This document shows, piece after piece, positions 42,409 through 51,135 of a stretch of 64,000 nucleotides of DNA (position 1 is its first letter; every line of letters begins with the position of its first letter). Location: positions 5,384 to 69,383 of the forward strand of contig CAZCFZ010000018.1 of NCBI GenBank assembly GCA_964498065.1. The letters are read 5' to 3'. The translations under genes and the position numbers were made by a program. The stretch is from FEN-1297 sp964498065 (GTDB lineage: Bacteria; Bacteroidota; Ignavibacteria; Ignavibacteriales; Ignavibacteriaceae). The notes under the pieces were generated by a model. The model searched no databases. It saw nothing but the letters and a program-made list of their open reading frames with translations, and had not been told where the DNA came from.

Positions 42409-44790
42409 ATGAAACTTATCGTCTTTATTTTTTTTATTACAAACTTGTTTTCTTCTGTCATATTTCCGCAGAACGGAATAATTAGCGGCACGATTAGAGA
42501 TAAAGAAACGGGCCGGTTGTTATCATCTGTTAATGTTACAATCCCATTATTAAAGATAGGAACAGTAACAGACAACAGCGGAATATTTCAACTAAAAGAT
42601 ATTCCCAAAGGCCGTTACGAAATATTATTTTCATTCGTAGGATATAAATCATTAAGGCTTTCTATTAAATTCGATTCCGCTGCAATACAACATTTGAATG
42701 TAAATTTATTACCATCGCCTATAAAACTTGGAGAAGTAAAAGTCTACAGTACAAAAACAACTTCTGCGCTGAATTATATTCCGGTGCCTGCCGAAGTTGT
42801 ATTAAATGATAAAATAAAAAGCAACAATCCGGTTTCAGTTCCCGATGTTTTAAAGAATGAACCCGGATTAGCATTAGGTAGAGACGGAATCTGGGGAACT
42901 CAAACTTCAATAAGAGGTTTGAGTAAATCCAGTATTGTTACAATGGTTGACGGCAATAGACTCGAAACAGCCACCGATTTGGCAGCAGAATTATCTTTAA
43001 TTGACATAAATGATATCGATAGAATTGAAGTAATAAAGGGAGCCGCTTCATCATTGTACGGCACGGGCGCACTCGGAGGAATTATTAATATAATTACAAA
43101 ATCCGGATCGTTTAATAAAAATTTTATTATTAAGGGAAATGCAGGAAGTAGTTATTCTTCAGTAAATAATGAAGGAATGGGAAATCTTTCGCTTGAAGCT
43201 GACGCGCTTGTCTGGTATGTCCGCATAAATTCTACTTTAAGAAAAGCAGACAATACAAATACACCCAGAGGAATTTTAAACAATAGTCAGTACGCTGATA
43301 ATAACATTTCTTTTTCTGCAGGCATACTCCCTTTTAAAAACCAGGAAATAAATTTAAAGTACCAAAATTATTTTGCAAAAAATGTCGGGATTCCCGGAGG
43401 CAACTTACTATTTCCGGCAAACGCTCTTGTCACTTATCCTGTTGAACAAAGACAAATGTTCAGCGCTGAATATTCAATAAAAAACCTTACACATTCTCTT
43501 AACAGGTTATCGGCAAAATATTTTTACCAGGATATTTACCGTGATGTAAAAAATATTCCTTACCAAACCAAATACGTTACAACCCCGGATGGTCAGCCGG
43601 ACAAAAATATGATTGTGCAGGAAATTACTCCGCACGCCCGGCATTATACAAACGGAGTGCAGATTGAATCGAATTGGATTTTAAATGATAATTACCTGGT
43701 TTTTGGTTTAGACGGGTGGCAGAGAAATTTGGACAGCAGAAGGGAACGGCACATTCTTATTCAAAACATCGATAAGAACACCCAAGATGTTTTAAGTACC
43801 GTAAATCAAATTATTGGTGAAAGGCCTATCCCGGAATCAAAATTTCAAAGTCTGGGATTATATGCACAAGATGAATGGAATCTTGTTTCAGACAAAATAA
43901 AATTAATTCTCGGAGGAAGATGGGATAAAATAAATATATCCAATAAACAATTGTTTAACCCGGTTTATTTAATTGTTAATGGGGTAACCAATTACAATCC
44001 GCCGGACAGATTACAATGGAATGCGGCTAATATTAATAACTATTCATGGAGTGCAAATTTAGGTTTATCATATTTACTGCAAAAAGGTTTTAGTTTAAAC
44101 TTATCTGCAGCCCACTCTTTTAGATCGCCTTCGCTTGAAGAAAGATATCAGTTCATAGATCTCGGCAATGTCGTTGAACTCGGCAACCCGGAGTTAAATC
44201 CTGAAAGAGGATACTTTTTTGACGGTGGAATAAAATTATGGAATGATAATCTTTCATTAACCTTCGATGTATTTTATAATTATATAGCTGACCTTGTAGT
44301 ACAAAAAAGCGGAACATACGATGGACGGGCAGCTTTAATAAATTCGAATATAGGTAAAGCAGTTTTGTACGGATTCGACGGTTCTTTGAATTATAATTTT
44401 TACAAAGATATTATTCTTTACTGCACTACATCTTTTGTAAGAGGAAAAAATATAGAAGATAATCTATACCTGCCGCAAATTCCTCCACTGAATGGAATTT
44501 TGGGAATTAAAACCCCGGTTACATATTTTTTAAATCTTGATTTCTCATCAACATTTTTTACAACACAAAACAAAATTGCACCGGGAGAAATTTCCACTCC
44601 CGGCTATGTTTATTTCGATTTTTATCTATCTTCAAAAGAATTCGAAATAAGAGGAATTACTTATCAATTATTTGCAGGTGTTGAAAATCTGACAAATAAA
44701 GCTTACAGAAATCATCTTGCAACTAACCGCGGCAGTGTAACTGTGGAACCTGGGCGAAATATTTTTATCAAAGTGATTGTAGGATTTTAA
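42409..44790 (+). CDS. TonB-dependent receptor of the metal locus
   Basis: 793 residues from ATG 42409; an ATG six codons earlier is possible, but the signal peptide KLIVFIFFITNLFSSVIFPQ and a GGGA ribosome site favour the later one. N-terminal carboxypeptidase-regulatory domain (GTIRDKETGRLLSSVNVTIP), plug at about 120-235 (SIRGLSKSSIVTMVDGNRLE, GAASSLYGTGALGGIINIIT) and a barrel ending in VEPGRNIFIKVIVGF. Many methionines and histidines occur in the barrel, without a clear motif. By context it probably handles a metal or metal complex at the outer membrane. Such receptors normally import, while the adjacent ArsP_2 permease is thought to export, so they may serve opposite directions. The next gene starts 23 bp later. 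Confidence 0.92.
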   Translation: MKLIVFIFFITNLFSSVIFPQNGIISGTIRDKETGRLLSSVNVTIPLLKIGTVTDNSGIFQLKDIPKGRYEILFSFVGYKSLRLSIKFDSAAIQHLNVNLLPSPIKLGEVKVYSTKTTSALNYIPVPAEVVLNDKIKSNNPVSVPDVLKNEPGLALGRDGIWGTQTSIRGLSKSSIVTMVDGNRLETATDLAAELSLIDINDIDRIEVIKGAASSLYGTGALGGIINIITKSGSFNKNFIIKGNAGSSYSSVNNEGMGNLSLEADALVWYVRINSTLRKADNTNTPRGILNNSQYADNNISFSAGILPFKNQEINLKYQNYFAKNVGIPGGNLLFPANALVTYPVEQRQMFSAEYSIKNLTHSLNRLSAKYFYQDIYRDVKNIPYQTKYVTTPDGQPDKNMIVQEITPHARHYTNGVQIESNWILNDNYLVFGLDGWQRNLDSRRERHILIQNIDKNTQDVLSTVNQIIGERPIPESKFQSLGLYAQDEWNLVSDKIKLILGGRWDKINISNKQLFNPVYLIVNGVTNYNPPDRLQWNAANINNYSWSANLGLSYLLQKGFSLNLSAAHSFRSPSLEERYQFIDLGNVVELGNPELNPERGYFFDGGIKLWNDNLSLTFDVFYNYIADLVVQKSGTYDGRAALINSNIGKAVLYGFDGSLNYNFYKDIILYCTTSFVRGKNIEDNLYLPQIPPLNGILGIKTPVTYFLNLDFSSTFFTTQNKIAPGEISTPGYVYFDFYLSSKEFEIRGITYQLFAGVENLTNKAYRNHLATNRGSVTVEPGRNIFIKVIVGF

Positions 44791-44813
44791 CTTTATTAAA
44801 AATTAAATTATTT

Positions 44814-45689
44814 ATGAATTGGTTTTTATTTGCAATTATATCGGCAGTATTTTCGGCAGCCGCCGCGCTGTTTCAGAAAAAGATTCTATTCAACATAGAA
44901 GCTTTGGATTTTTCTCTTCTCCTTTCTTTTTTTAACGTCATTTTATCAATCCCGTTTTTACTTAACGTAAATTATGCAGCCCTTTCTTCGGCAAATTTAC
45001 TTGTACTTTATTTTAAATCGATATTAGGTGCGCTGGCATTTTTATGCGTTATGCTTTCAATAAAAAACATGGAAATAAGCAGGGCTCTTCCCCTATTAGC
45101 GTTAACACCCGGACTTGTAGCAATATTTGCATTTGTATTTATAAATGATTCGCTGTCATTCGTCCAGGTCCTAGCAATTTTACTTTTACTTTCAGGCACT
45201 TACATACTGGAAGCACGTGTCGGTCAAAAATTATTTGATCCTTTTAAAGTTTTTATCAAATCGAAAAATCATCACTATGTTGTGTTTGCACTTCTTCTAT
45301 TTACAACAACTTCAATTATTGACAGGCTTTTGCTCAATAGATATCAATTACCGCCGAATGCATTTATCGGGTTTCAGCATATCTTTTTCGCGATAAATTT
45401 TTTAATAATCTATTTAATTTTTAAAAAAGATATAGTAAGATTATTCAAGCTGGACTCGAAATATTTATGGTCTTTAATTATTCTTATTTCATTTTTAACC
45501 GTAGTATACAGGTACACTGAAATACTTGCTGTAAAAATAGCGCCGGTTGCAATGGTTTTGTCTGTTAAAAGGATTTCTGTTTTCTTTGCGGTTTTAATAG
45601 GAGGGAAAATTTTTAAAGAGAAAAATCTAGTAATAAAAACAATTGCGACAGCACTAATTATTGCCGGGATAATCTTGATAACACGCTAA
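44814..45689 (+). CDS. EamA/DMT-superfamily permease
   Basis: 291 residues with about ten membrane helices and two EamA repeats (residues 3-137 and 155-290). Typical features: WFLFAIISAVFSAAAALFQK at the start, ALPLLALTPGLVAIFAFVFI closing the first repeat, and the C-terminal IAPVAMVLSVKRISVFFAVL then IAGIILIT. Members export metabolites or amino acids; the substrate is unknown. Only 23 bp after the TonB receptor stop, so it is probably the last gene of the locus starting at 41542. A link to metals is inferred from position only. Confidence 0.85.
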   Translation: MNWFLFAIISAVFSAAAALFQKKILFNIEALDFSLLLSFFNVILSIPFLLNVNYAALSSANLLVLYFKSILGALAFLCVMLSIKNMEISRALPLLALTPGLVAIFAFVFINDSLSFVQVLAILLLLSGTYILEARVGQKLFDPFKVFIKSKNHHYVVFALLLFTTTSIIDRLLLNRYQLPPNAFIGFQHIFFAINFLIIYLIFKKDIVRLFKLDSKYLWSLIILISFLTVVYRYTEILAVKIAPVAMVLSVKRISVFFAVLIGGKIFKEKNLVIKTIATALIIAGIILITR

Positions 45690-45890
45690 GTTATTAAGTT
45701 ATCTTGTGTAAATCTTTAATCTTGATCATAATCTTACTCTTAATTTAAAATAGATTAAGTAAGATTAAGAATAAGAGCAAGAGTAAGATATAATTACGTA
45801 ACCTAAATTATTAATTTGAATCTATGTTAGTATTTAAGTATCTAACATTTATAAATTTTTCAGTAATCAAAAAATATTGTGAGGTTATTA

Positions 45891-46325
45891 ATGTCTACTA
45901 GAAAAGCATATATAAAGCAAGTAAAGGGAATTACATTCGTAGGTAAAACGGATTCAAATCATTGGGTAACAATGGACGGTTCGAAAGACTTCGGAGGAAG
46001 CGATGCAGGGATACGGCCGAAAGAATTAATTTTACTTGGTTTAGGCGGATGCACCGGAAGTGATGTGGTTTCCATTCTTGCGAAAAAGAGAGTCAAATTA
46101 GATGATTTTGAAATAAATATTGAAACAGAAGTTTCCGAACAGCATCCCCAGGTATTTACTAAGCTGCATCTTGAATATGTATTTTACGGTAAAGATATAA
46201 ATACTAAAGATGTTGAAAGAGCCATTGAACTATCGCAGACCAAATACTGCGGTGTTACGGCAATGCTGGAGAAAGCCGTTGAAATGACTCACTCTTACAG
46301 AATTGAGGCAGAAAAGAAAAACTAA
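45891..46325 (+). CDS. OsmC/Ohr-family protein
   Basis: 144 residues from ATG 45891. An in-frame GTG at 45879 contains the GAGG ribosome site of this ATG and is therefore unlikely as start. The two conserved peroxidase cysteines of the family are present: C54 in LGGCTGSDVVSIL and C120 in TKYCGVTAML. OsmC-type proteins reduce organic hydroperoxides or bind thiol compounds in the cytoplasm. The methyltransferase gene begins 2 bp after its stop, so the two are coupled. Confidence 0.93.
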   Translation: MSTRKAYIKQVKGITFVGKTDSNHWVTMDGSKDFGGSDAGIRPKELILLGLGGCTGSDVVSILAKKRVKLDDFEINIETEVSEQHPQVFTKLHLEYVFYGKDINTKDVERAIELSQTKYCGVTAMLEKAVEMTHSYRIEAEKKN

Positions 46326-46327
46326 AA

Positions 46328-46945
46328 ATGAATCCTGATTTTGATTCAATCAAATCATCTATACCGCCGTCTCAATCGGATAAATATTTAAACGAATGGG
46401 GCTATGATCTAGTAAAAGAATATTATGAAATGATTAAGGCTGCGAGACTGCCTAATGATGAAGCTGTATTCGAATTTGCTACAGGGTCCGGCAGAATGAC
46501 TTCGCTGTTAACCCGTCTTAAATTTAAAGTAATAACCGGAGATTTAACATTTGAAGGAAAGCCAGATGCTGAAAAGAGAATTACCAACAGCTTCCTTAAA
46601 CAAGTTAAATTTGTAATTCTTAATTTGGAAAAAATTTCTTTTCCGGATAACTCACTTAAAAACATTGTTTGTGTTAATACACTTCATCATTTAAGCAATC
46701 CGCTTAACTGCCTAAAAGAATTAATTAGAGTTCACTCACCTTCAGGCAAATTGATTTTAGCGGATTTTAATGCACAAGGTTTTGATGTGATGGATAAGCT
46801 GCATAAGGTTCGATATCATAACATTCATCCCCGCGGAGATATAAATTGGGATGAAATAAAAAGTTTAATATTTAAATATTATAGCCGGACTGAGGAAATT
46901 AAAACACAGTTAAATATAGGGTTAATTGCATACAACAAAGGTTAA
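46328..46945 (+). CDS. Class I SAM-dependent methyltransferase
   Basis: 205 residues. The Rossmann signature is visible as VFEFATGSGRMTSLLTRLKF (motif I), ITGDLTFEG (motif II), ILNLEKISFPDNSLKNIVCV (motif III region) and LKELIRVHSPSGKLILADF. The AdoMet-binding loop is FATGSGRM. The substrate is unknown. Its N-terminal 40 residues (PPSQSDKYLNEWGYDLVKEY) may form a lid. Coupled to the upstream OsmC gene (2-bp gap), suggesting a shared role in thiol or small-molecule detoxification; that is inference. Confidence 0.85.
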   Translation: MNPDFDSIKSSIPPSQSDKYLNEWGYDLVKEYYEMIKAARLPNDEAVFEFATGSGRMTSLLTRLKFKVITGDLTFEGKPDAEKRITNSFLKQVKFVILNLEKISFPDNSLKNIVCVNTLHHLSNPLNCLKELIRVHSPSGKLILADFNAQGFDVMDKLHKVRYHNIHPRGDINWDEIKSLIFKYYSRTEEIKTQLNIGLIAYNKG

Positions 46946-46961
46946 ATAAATAGTTTTTACT

Positions 46962-46978
46962 CATCCTCTATGAGGATG
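46962..46978. repeat. Hairpin CATCCTC-TAT-GAGGATG
   Basis: Perfect 7-bp stem, 16 bp after the methyltransferase stop. It lacks a T-run on the plus strand, so it is an uncertain terminator; more likely part of a paired repeat with 47229-47245. Confidence 0.6.
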
Positions 46979-47009
46979 TAAAATAATACGGGTAATTGCC
47001 AATCAACAA

Positions 47010-47127
47010 GAGGCTGTCTCAAAACTGTAATTCCGGGCTTGACCCGGAATCTAAATACTCGAATAACTACTAAAAGATATGCTGAATCAAGTTCAGCATG
47101 ACAAATACCCTCTTTTGAAACAACCTC
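47010..47127. mobile_element. 118-bp element with terminal inverted repeats (MITE-like), copy 2
   Basis: It begins GAGGCTGTCTCAAAA and ends TTTTGAAACAACCTC (2 mismatches in 15). The inner hairpins are ATTCCGGG-CTTGA-CCCGGAAT and ATGCTGAA-TCAAG-TTCAGCAT, both perfect here. Nearly the same sequence as 10885-11003, in the same orientation. Confidence 0.75.
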
Positions 47128-47228
47128 TTTTAAATTAAAAAATACCATCACTTTTAGCAATGATAGTTTACTTTTCAACCTTGTAGAGGTCGAATTAATG
47201 TTAAATATAAGGCTATAATTTATATAAT

Positions 47229-47245
47229 AATCCTCGGAGAGGATT
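47229..47245. repeat. Hairpin AATCCTC-GGA-GAGGATT
   Basis: Perfect 7-bp stem, 27 bp beyond the stop of the leftward MauE-like gene. Shares the ATCCTC/GAGGAT arms with 46962-46978. Confidence 0.6.
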
Positions 47246-47271
47246 AACAAAATTTCCTTCTTTTCTTAAGC

Positions 47272-48333
47272 TTACAATTTATTTTTTACGCTCTGCAAGC
47301 TGAATGTTTTGAAATTCCAGCCGCAGACAGGTTTACCTTCTTTTAAAAGAAAAACAGCAGGCGGGGAATCGGTTATTAAAGAAAAGAAAACATCATCACC
47401 GATCACTTTATATTCAAAATCAGAATTTATTTTTTTGAAGAAAATCGGTACTTCATCTTGAGTCCCGTATAACAACAAATATATTTCCGAAAACCCGCTT
47501 TCCTTTTCCAATCTCACCAACTTTTTAGCAGTTTCTTCACATGAATTACATTCCATATCAAGAACTGCAATAATTTTTTCTCTGTTGTTTAACGAAATAT
47601 TTTTATTCCCACTGAAAAGGATAGGTGAAGAAATAAATTTTGTAAGATACTTAGCAATATCAGGATCTATTGTCTTTAATCTTGCATTAACCAAACCGCC
47701 GGAGGCATTTCCGTTTTTTAACTTACCGGATTCTTTATTGCTGGAAAGATTATCATTCCTATCCCGAGAGAGATTAAAATTATTCCTATTATTCACCTCA
47801 TATTCATTTCCGACATTTGGATTTACGAAGTTTACGGCATTACTTCTTACTGGCGATACTACAAACGATGCGATGAAAAATATAATAAAAGTCACGGATA
47901 GAGCCTGGTTGTTATATTCATTGCCTGCCGATTTCAATTTTATTAAATAAATAAGCAGTAAAATTAAAATTGCATTTTTTAATAAAGCTTCCGGGGGTGT
48001 CATTTGAATTACCTGCCCGAAGCACCCGCAGTTTCCTCCAAATCCTTTTACCAGGATCGTAATTATCAGATCAAGACTGAAAATGGAAAGCAAAAAAATA
48101 GCAAAAGGAATGAAGAAACTTTTTAAATTGTAATTAAGAAGGAACATAATTCCGGTAAAAATTTCTACCACAATTATGAATCTTGCAAATACAACTATCA
48201 GCAGCCAGTTGGTTATTCCATGGGCTAAAAGCTGCATTTCAAAATCTACTGCCGGAAATAATTTAACCGATCCTGAAAACACAAATAAAGAACCGATTAG
48301 AATTCTGATTATAACCGATTTTTTAAGCCTCAT
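47272..48333 (-). CDS. MauE/DoxX-like membrane protein fused to a thioredoxin-like domain
   Basis: 353 residues. The N-terminal half (about 1-135) has four membrane helices with the MauE/DoxX pattern and a cysteine pair in GGNCGCFGQV. A further helix (about 145-165) is followed by a low-complexity Asn/Ser-rich linker (about 170-215) and a thioredoxin-like domain (about 240-353) carrying CNSC in LDMECNSCEETAKKL. The MauE part of such proteins is thought to pass reducing power through its cysteines. The fused thioredoxin-like domain would face the periplasm. A likely role is disulfide or cytochrome/redox-protein maturation; this is inferred. Stand-alone gene between convergent and same-strand neighbours. 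Confidence 0.82.
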   Translation of the reverse strand: MRLKKSVIIRILIGSLFVFSGSVKLFPAVDFEMQLLAHGITNWLLIVVFARFIIVVEIFTGIMFLLNYNLKSFFIPFAIFLLSIFSLDLIITILVKGFGGNCGCFGQVIQMTPPEALLKNAILILLLIYLIKLKSAGNEYNNQALSVTFIIFFIASFVVSPVRSNAVNFVNPNVGNEYEVNNRNNFNLSRDRNDNLSSNKESGKLKNGNASGGLVNARLKTIDPDIAKYLTKFISSPILFSGNKNISLNNREKIIAVLDMECNSCEETAKKLVRLEKESGFSEIYLLLYGTQDEVPIFFKKINSDFEYKVIGDDVFFSLITDSPPAVFLLKEGKPVCGWNFKTFSLQSVKNKL

Positions 48334-48406
48334 ATACTTTTATTTGCTCATTTAAATTTCAGATTAATAATCCGATGTTCGAAATAGATTTTATAACTTG
48401 TAAACT

Positions 48407-48501
48407 GTTAAAACGGTTGAATTATAAATAATTGTTTTCATTAACGCCGGGATTAATCCCGGCGTTAATGATATAAGGACTCAAATTGTAACCGTTTTAA
48501 C
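48407..48501. repeat. 95-bp nested palindrome
   Basis: Outer arms GTTAAAACGGTT (48407-48418) and AACCGTTTTAAC (48490-48501) are perfect complements. At the centre (48441-48468) is a fully self-complementary 28-bp palindrome with half TTAACGCCGGGATT. It lies 74 bp after the stop of the MFS gene and may end leftward transcription, but the organisation is that of a small mobile or REP-like unit. Confidence 0.8.
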
Positions 48502-48574
48502 GATTTTAATATTAGTTTCTAACAACAGATATTAATTTTATTATAAATCATTAATCGAAATAACAATAATCTAT

Positions 48575-50179
48575 TTAAGCTGCTTTTATTTTAAATCCTT
48601 TTACCATCCACTTTTTAGCAAGTAATAAAGCAATAGGACTTATAATTGCAATAAAAGCATAAATTAGCCACATAATTTGGCTCCTCTCAGGTAATCCTAA
48701 ACTGGGCTCAGGAACATATGTCGCAATAAAATATCCTGAATATAATCCGGTTATTAGTTTGGTTAAAAACCAGGGAAGCTGTCCTATTCCCATGTATGCG
48801 CCGACTTTCCCTTCAGGAGCAATTTCGGCTATCCACTGCAGGAACCTCGGCTGCCACATAGCTTCTCCAATTGCCGCAATTAAAACATAAGTTAAAAACA
48901 GATAAACATTCGGTCCGATTGCCAGCAAAAACGTTGGTAATGCCATTACAAAAGTACCGTATATCATCATCTTATAGACATCGGCTTTTGCTGTTAGACC
49001 TGCAACCAAAGGAGCCAGGATGAATATTAATACAGGATTTATGTTTGAGAAAAATTCAAAGTAAGAACTAACTGTAGTTCCCGCAAATGCTCTGTCAAGA
49101 TAGTAAGGGATTGTCAGCCAGTTATGAGCAAAAAGCGTTTGAACCGGAATTAATATGAAAATAAAAAACACAAATCTTTTATCTCTAAACGGATGTTCGG
49201 GCCTGTACCTTAAAAATTCATACACGGAAATAATAAAAAATGCTATCCCGAGTATTAAAAAAGAGAATTTAACAGTTTCTGTCACTTTTAGATAATTTGA
49301 AGAATCAAGAGATAAAATAAACAGGACAAAGAATAATAAAGTTAAAACCATATAAACAATTAGCGGGAAATTATTGATATGTTTCTTTTCAGGTTTCGGT
49401 TTGTTGGCTTCTTCTTCAACATCTTTATTGGAAGCCTTAAGAGAGGCTTCATAAGCTTTTTTATCTGCGCTTTTAGTAATTAATACTATTGTAAGAATTA
49501 ATGAAATTGCAGTAAGGAAAACATATACCCAGAATACTGCAGCAAGGCCATTGGGAGGAAAAGTTTTAGACATATCGTGGCGGACCAGAGGAGAAATGAA
49601 ACCCGAGAAAAAAGCACCAAGGTTCATTAAACCGTATATAGCTCCGTAAGCGATTGGTGCCGTTTTAGGAGTTGTATACCTTTTAACTCCCGCGTAAGCT
49701 GCAGGCTGATAAAGTCCATAGCCGACAACAATTAAAAACAGACCAAGGATTAAAACAAAAAACATCGGGCTTAAGAAACCATTGGCAAATGGGATTGTAT
49801 TGGATAATGCAACCAAAACCCGCCCGATTACCATCGACATAAATGCCAAAATTAAGGACGCCCGCACACCGATTTTATCGGAATATCCTCCAAGTACAAC
49901 CATTGCCAGGGTAATGCCGCCCGTTACAAAGCTGTAAACCCATCCGGCTTGTAAATCGGAGAGACCGACATTTTCCGAACAAAACTTTCCCAGCACAGTT
50001 AATATTCCAAAATAAACAAGACCTTCAATTACGTAAGGAACATTTACTCCCCAAAGTGCCCGCGGAGCTTTTACAAATGCAGTAAATGTTTCCCCCAATT
50101 CTTTAAAAGCATCTCTGAATATTTCCGAAATATTTTTCGATTTTATTTCTTCTTTTGGCGCTTCATTGGTTTCAGGCAT
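48575..50179 (-). CDS. MFS transporter
   Basis: 534 residues with about 12 membrane helices. A charged cytoplasmic N-terminus of about 40 residues (PETNEAPKEEIKSKN) precedes helix 1 (VIEGLVYFGILTVLGKF). The loop between helices 2 and 3 has the MFS motif A-like GGYSDKIGVRASLIL. A long charged central loop (about 240-270) joins the two halves, followed by an extra pair of helices. The fold resembles peptide/POT-like or nucleoside MFS members, but the diagnostic POT motifs were not found. Inner membrane; substrate unknown. The methyltransferase gene lies 30 bp upstream in the same direction, and ribosome site GGAGAATTT precedes the ATG. Confidence 0.88.
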   Translation of the reverse strand: MPETNEAPKEEIKSKNISEIFRDAFKELGETFTAFVKAPRALWGVNVPYVIEGLVYFGILTVLGKFCSENVGLSDLQAGWVYSFVTGGITLAMVVLGGYSDKIGVRASLILAFMSMVIGRVLVALSNTIPFANGFLSPMFFVLILGLFLIVVGYGLYQPAAYAGVKRYTTPKTAPIAYGAIYGLMNLGAFFSGFISPLVRHDMSKTFPPNGLAAVFWVYVFLTAISLILTIVLITKSADKKAYEASLKASNKDVEEEANKPKPEKKHINNFPLIVYMVLTLLFFVLFILSLDSSNYLKVTETVKFSFLILGIAFFIISVYEFLRYRPEHPFRDKRFVFFIFILIPVQTLFAHNWLTIPYYLDRAFAGTTVSSYFEFFSNINPVLIFILAPLVAGLTAKADVYKMMIYGTFVMALPTFLLAIGPNVYLFLTYVLIAAIGEAMWQPRFLQWIAEIAPEGKVGAYMGIGQLPWFLTKLITGLYSGYFIATYVPEPSLGLPERSQIMWLIYAFIAIISPIALLLAKKWMVKGFKIKAA

Positions 50180-50209
50180 AAATTCTCCATTTAATATTGA
50201 GTTTAAATT

Positions 50210-50821
50210 TTATTTTGCCAAAACAATATGTGATGTTAACGGACGATTTTTTATTTCCTTTTCAATCTCAAAATTATTTTCTTTAATAAGTGAAGTAATT
50301 CCACCGTTATACACAAACAATCTAAAATTTTTATAATGATCTCTACCTGCAGCAAACTCCACAGCTTCATTTAATAAATTCCATGTCCCCCTAACTCTGG
50401 GGACAAGATAATCACCGATAATAATTTTATTCGCAATATCATGTATGGTATTTAAAAAACTATTTCTTTCATTAACCGGGATTTCATGAATTACATAAGT
50501 AATAACAGCATAATCAAAACGCCGATTATTTTTAATTAAATCCGAGGCACTTCCATGTATAAATTCAACATTACTTAGATGGGTTTTATTTAAATGATTT
50601 AAAGCGGTTTTAATATTTTTTGAAGAAAGGTCGATCCCCGTAACGGATGTGCATTTGTGAGCTAACTGAAAGTCAAGCCTGCCGGTACCGCAGCCGATAT
50701 CGACAACAGAACTGTTGTCAACTATTAAAGATGAAATAATTGCAAACATTGTATCCTGGTTTGGAGCAATCAGTTTATCGTAAAACCAGCCGTCGTACCA
50801 ATGCTTTTTATCGAACTGCAT
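50210..50821 (-). CDS. Class I SAM-dependent methyltransferase
   Basis: 203 residues. Motif I is SSVVDIGCGTGRLDFQLAHK, motif II VTGIDLSSKNIKTAL, motif III region RFDYAVITYVIHEIP. The N-terminus KKHWYDGWFYDKLIAPNQDT resembles UbiE/phospholipid-type methyltransferases. The substrate is unknown. It precedes the MFS transporter by 30 bp, so they may be co-transcribed. Cytoplasmic. Confidence 0.88.
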   Translation of the reverse strand: MQFDKKHWYDGWFYDKLIAPNQDTMFAIISSLIVDNSSVVDIGCGTGRLDFQLAHKCTSVTGIDLSSKNIKTALNHLNKTHLSNVEFIHGSASDLIKNNRRFDYAVITYVIHEIPVNERNSFLNTIHDIANKIIIGDYLVPRVRGTWNLLNEAVEFAAGRDHYKNFRLFVYNGGITSLIKENNFEIEKEIKNRPLTSHIVLAK

Positions 50822-51135
50822 TATTCCCCGATTTAATCATACAATAGGATATAATTCAATATTTATAAATACAATTTTCTAACCCTTTCCCCTATTTTTA
50901 TAATTGTAAACTTAACTTAATCCTGTAATAATTAAAATACTTTTCAATTAATATTTTATAAACAGTTTGCTTTTGCATATTTCTTAAATTTATTCTGTTT
51001 ATTAACGACATAATTATGCCGCAAGTCTTTAAATTAAGTAATAAGCCTTTCGGATTAATCTTTTACTCTGCTGTCCCTGGAGTAAATATCAATTAGTATT
51101 CCGCTGTAATGGTCGAACAAATGAATAAATTTTTC
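50822..51135. other. 314-bp gap between methyltransferase and trans-sulfuration gene
   Basis: AT-rich. Contains only a 26-codon plus-strand frame from 51016 without a ribosome site, not called. No repeats or terminators recognised. Confidence 0.4.

Larger units (their letters stand above)
46946..47271. other. 326-bp repeat-rich gap between convergent genes
   Basis: Two small hairpins, CATCCTC-TAT-GAGGATG (46962-46978) and AATCCTC-GGA-GAGGATT (47229-47245), flank the second copy of the 118-bp element (47010-47127). No coding sequence. The two hairpins, just inside the ends of the convergent genes, could serve as terminators. Confidence 0.6.
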
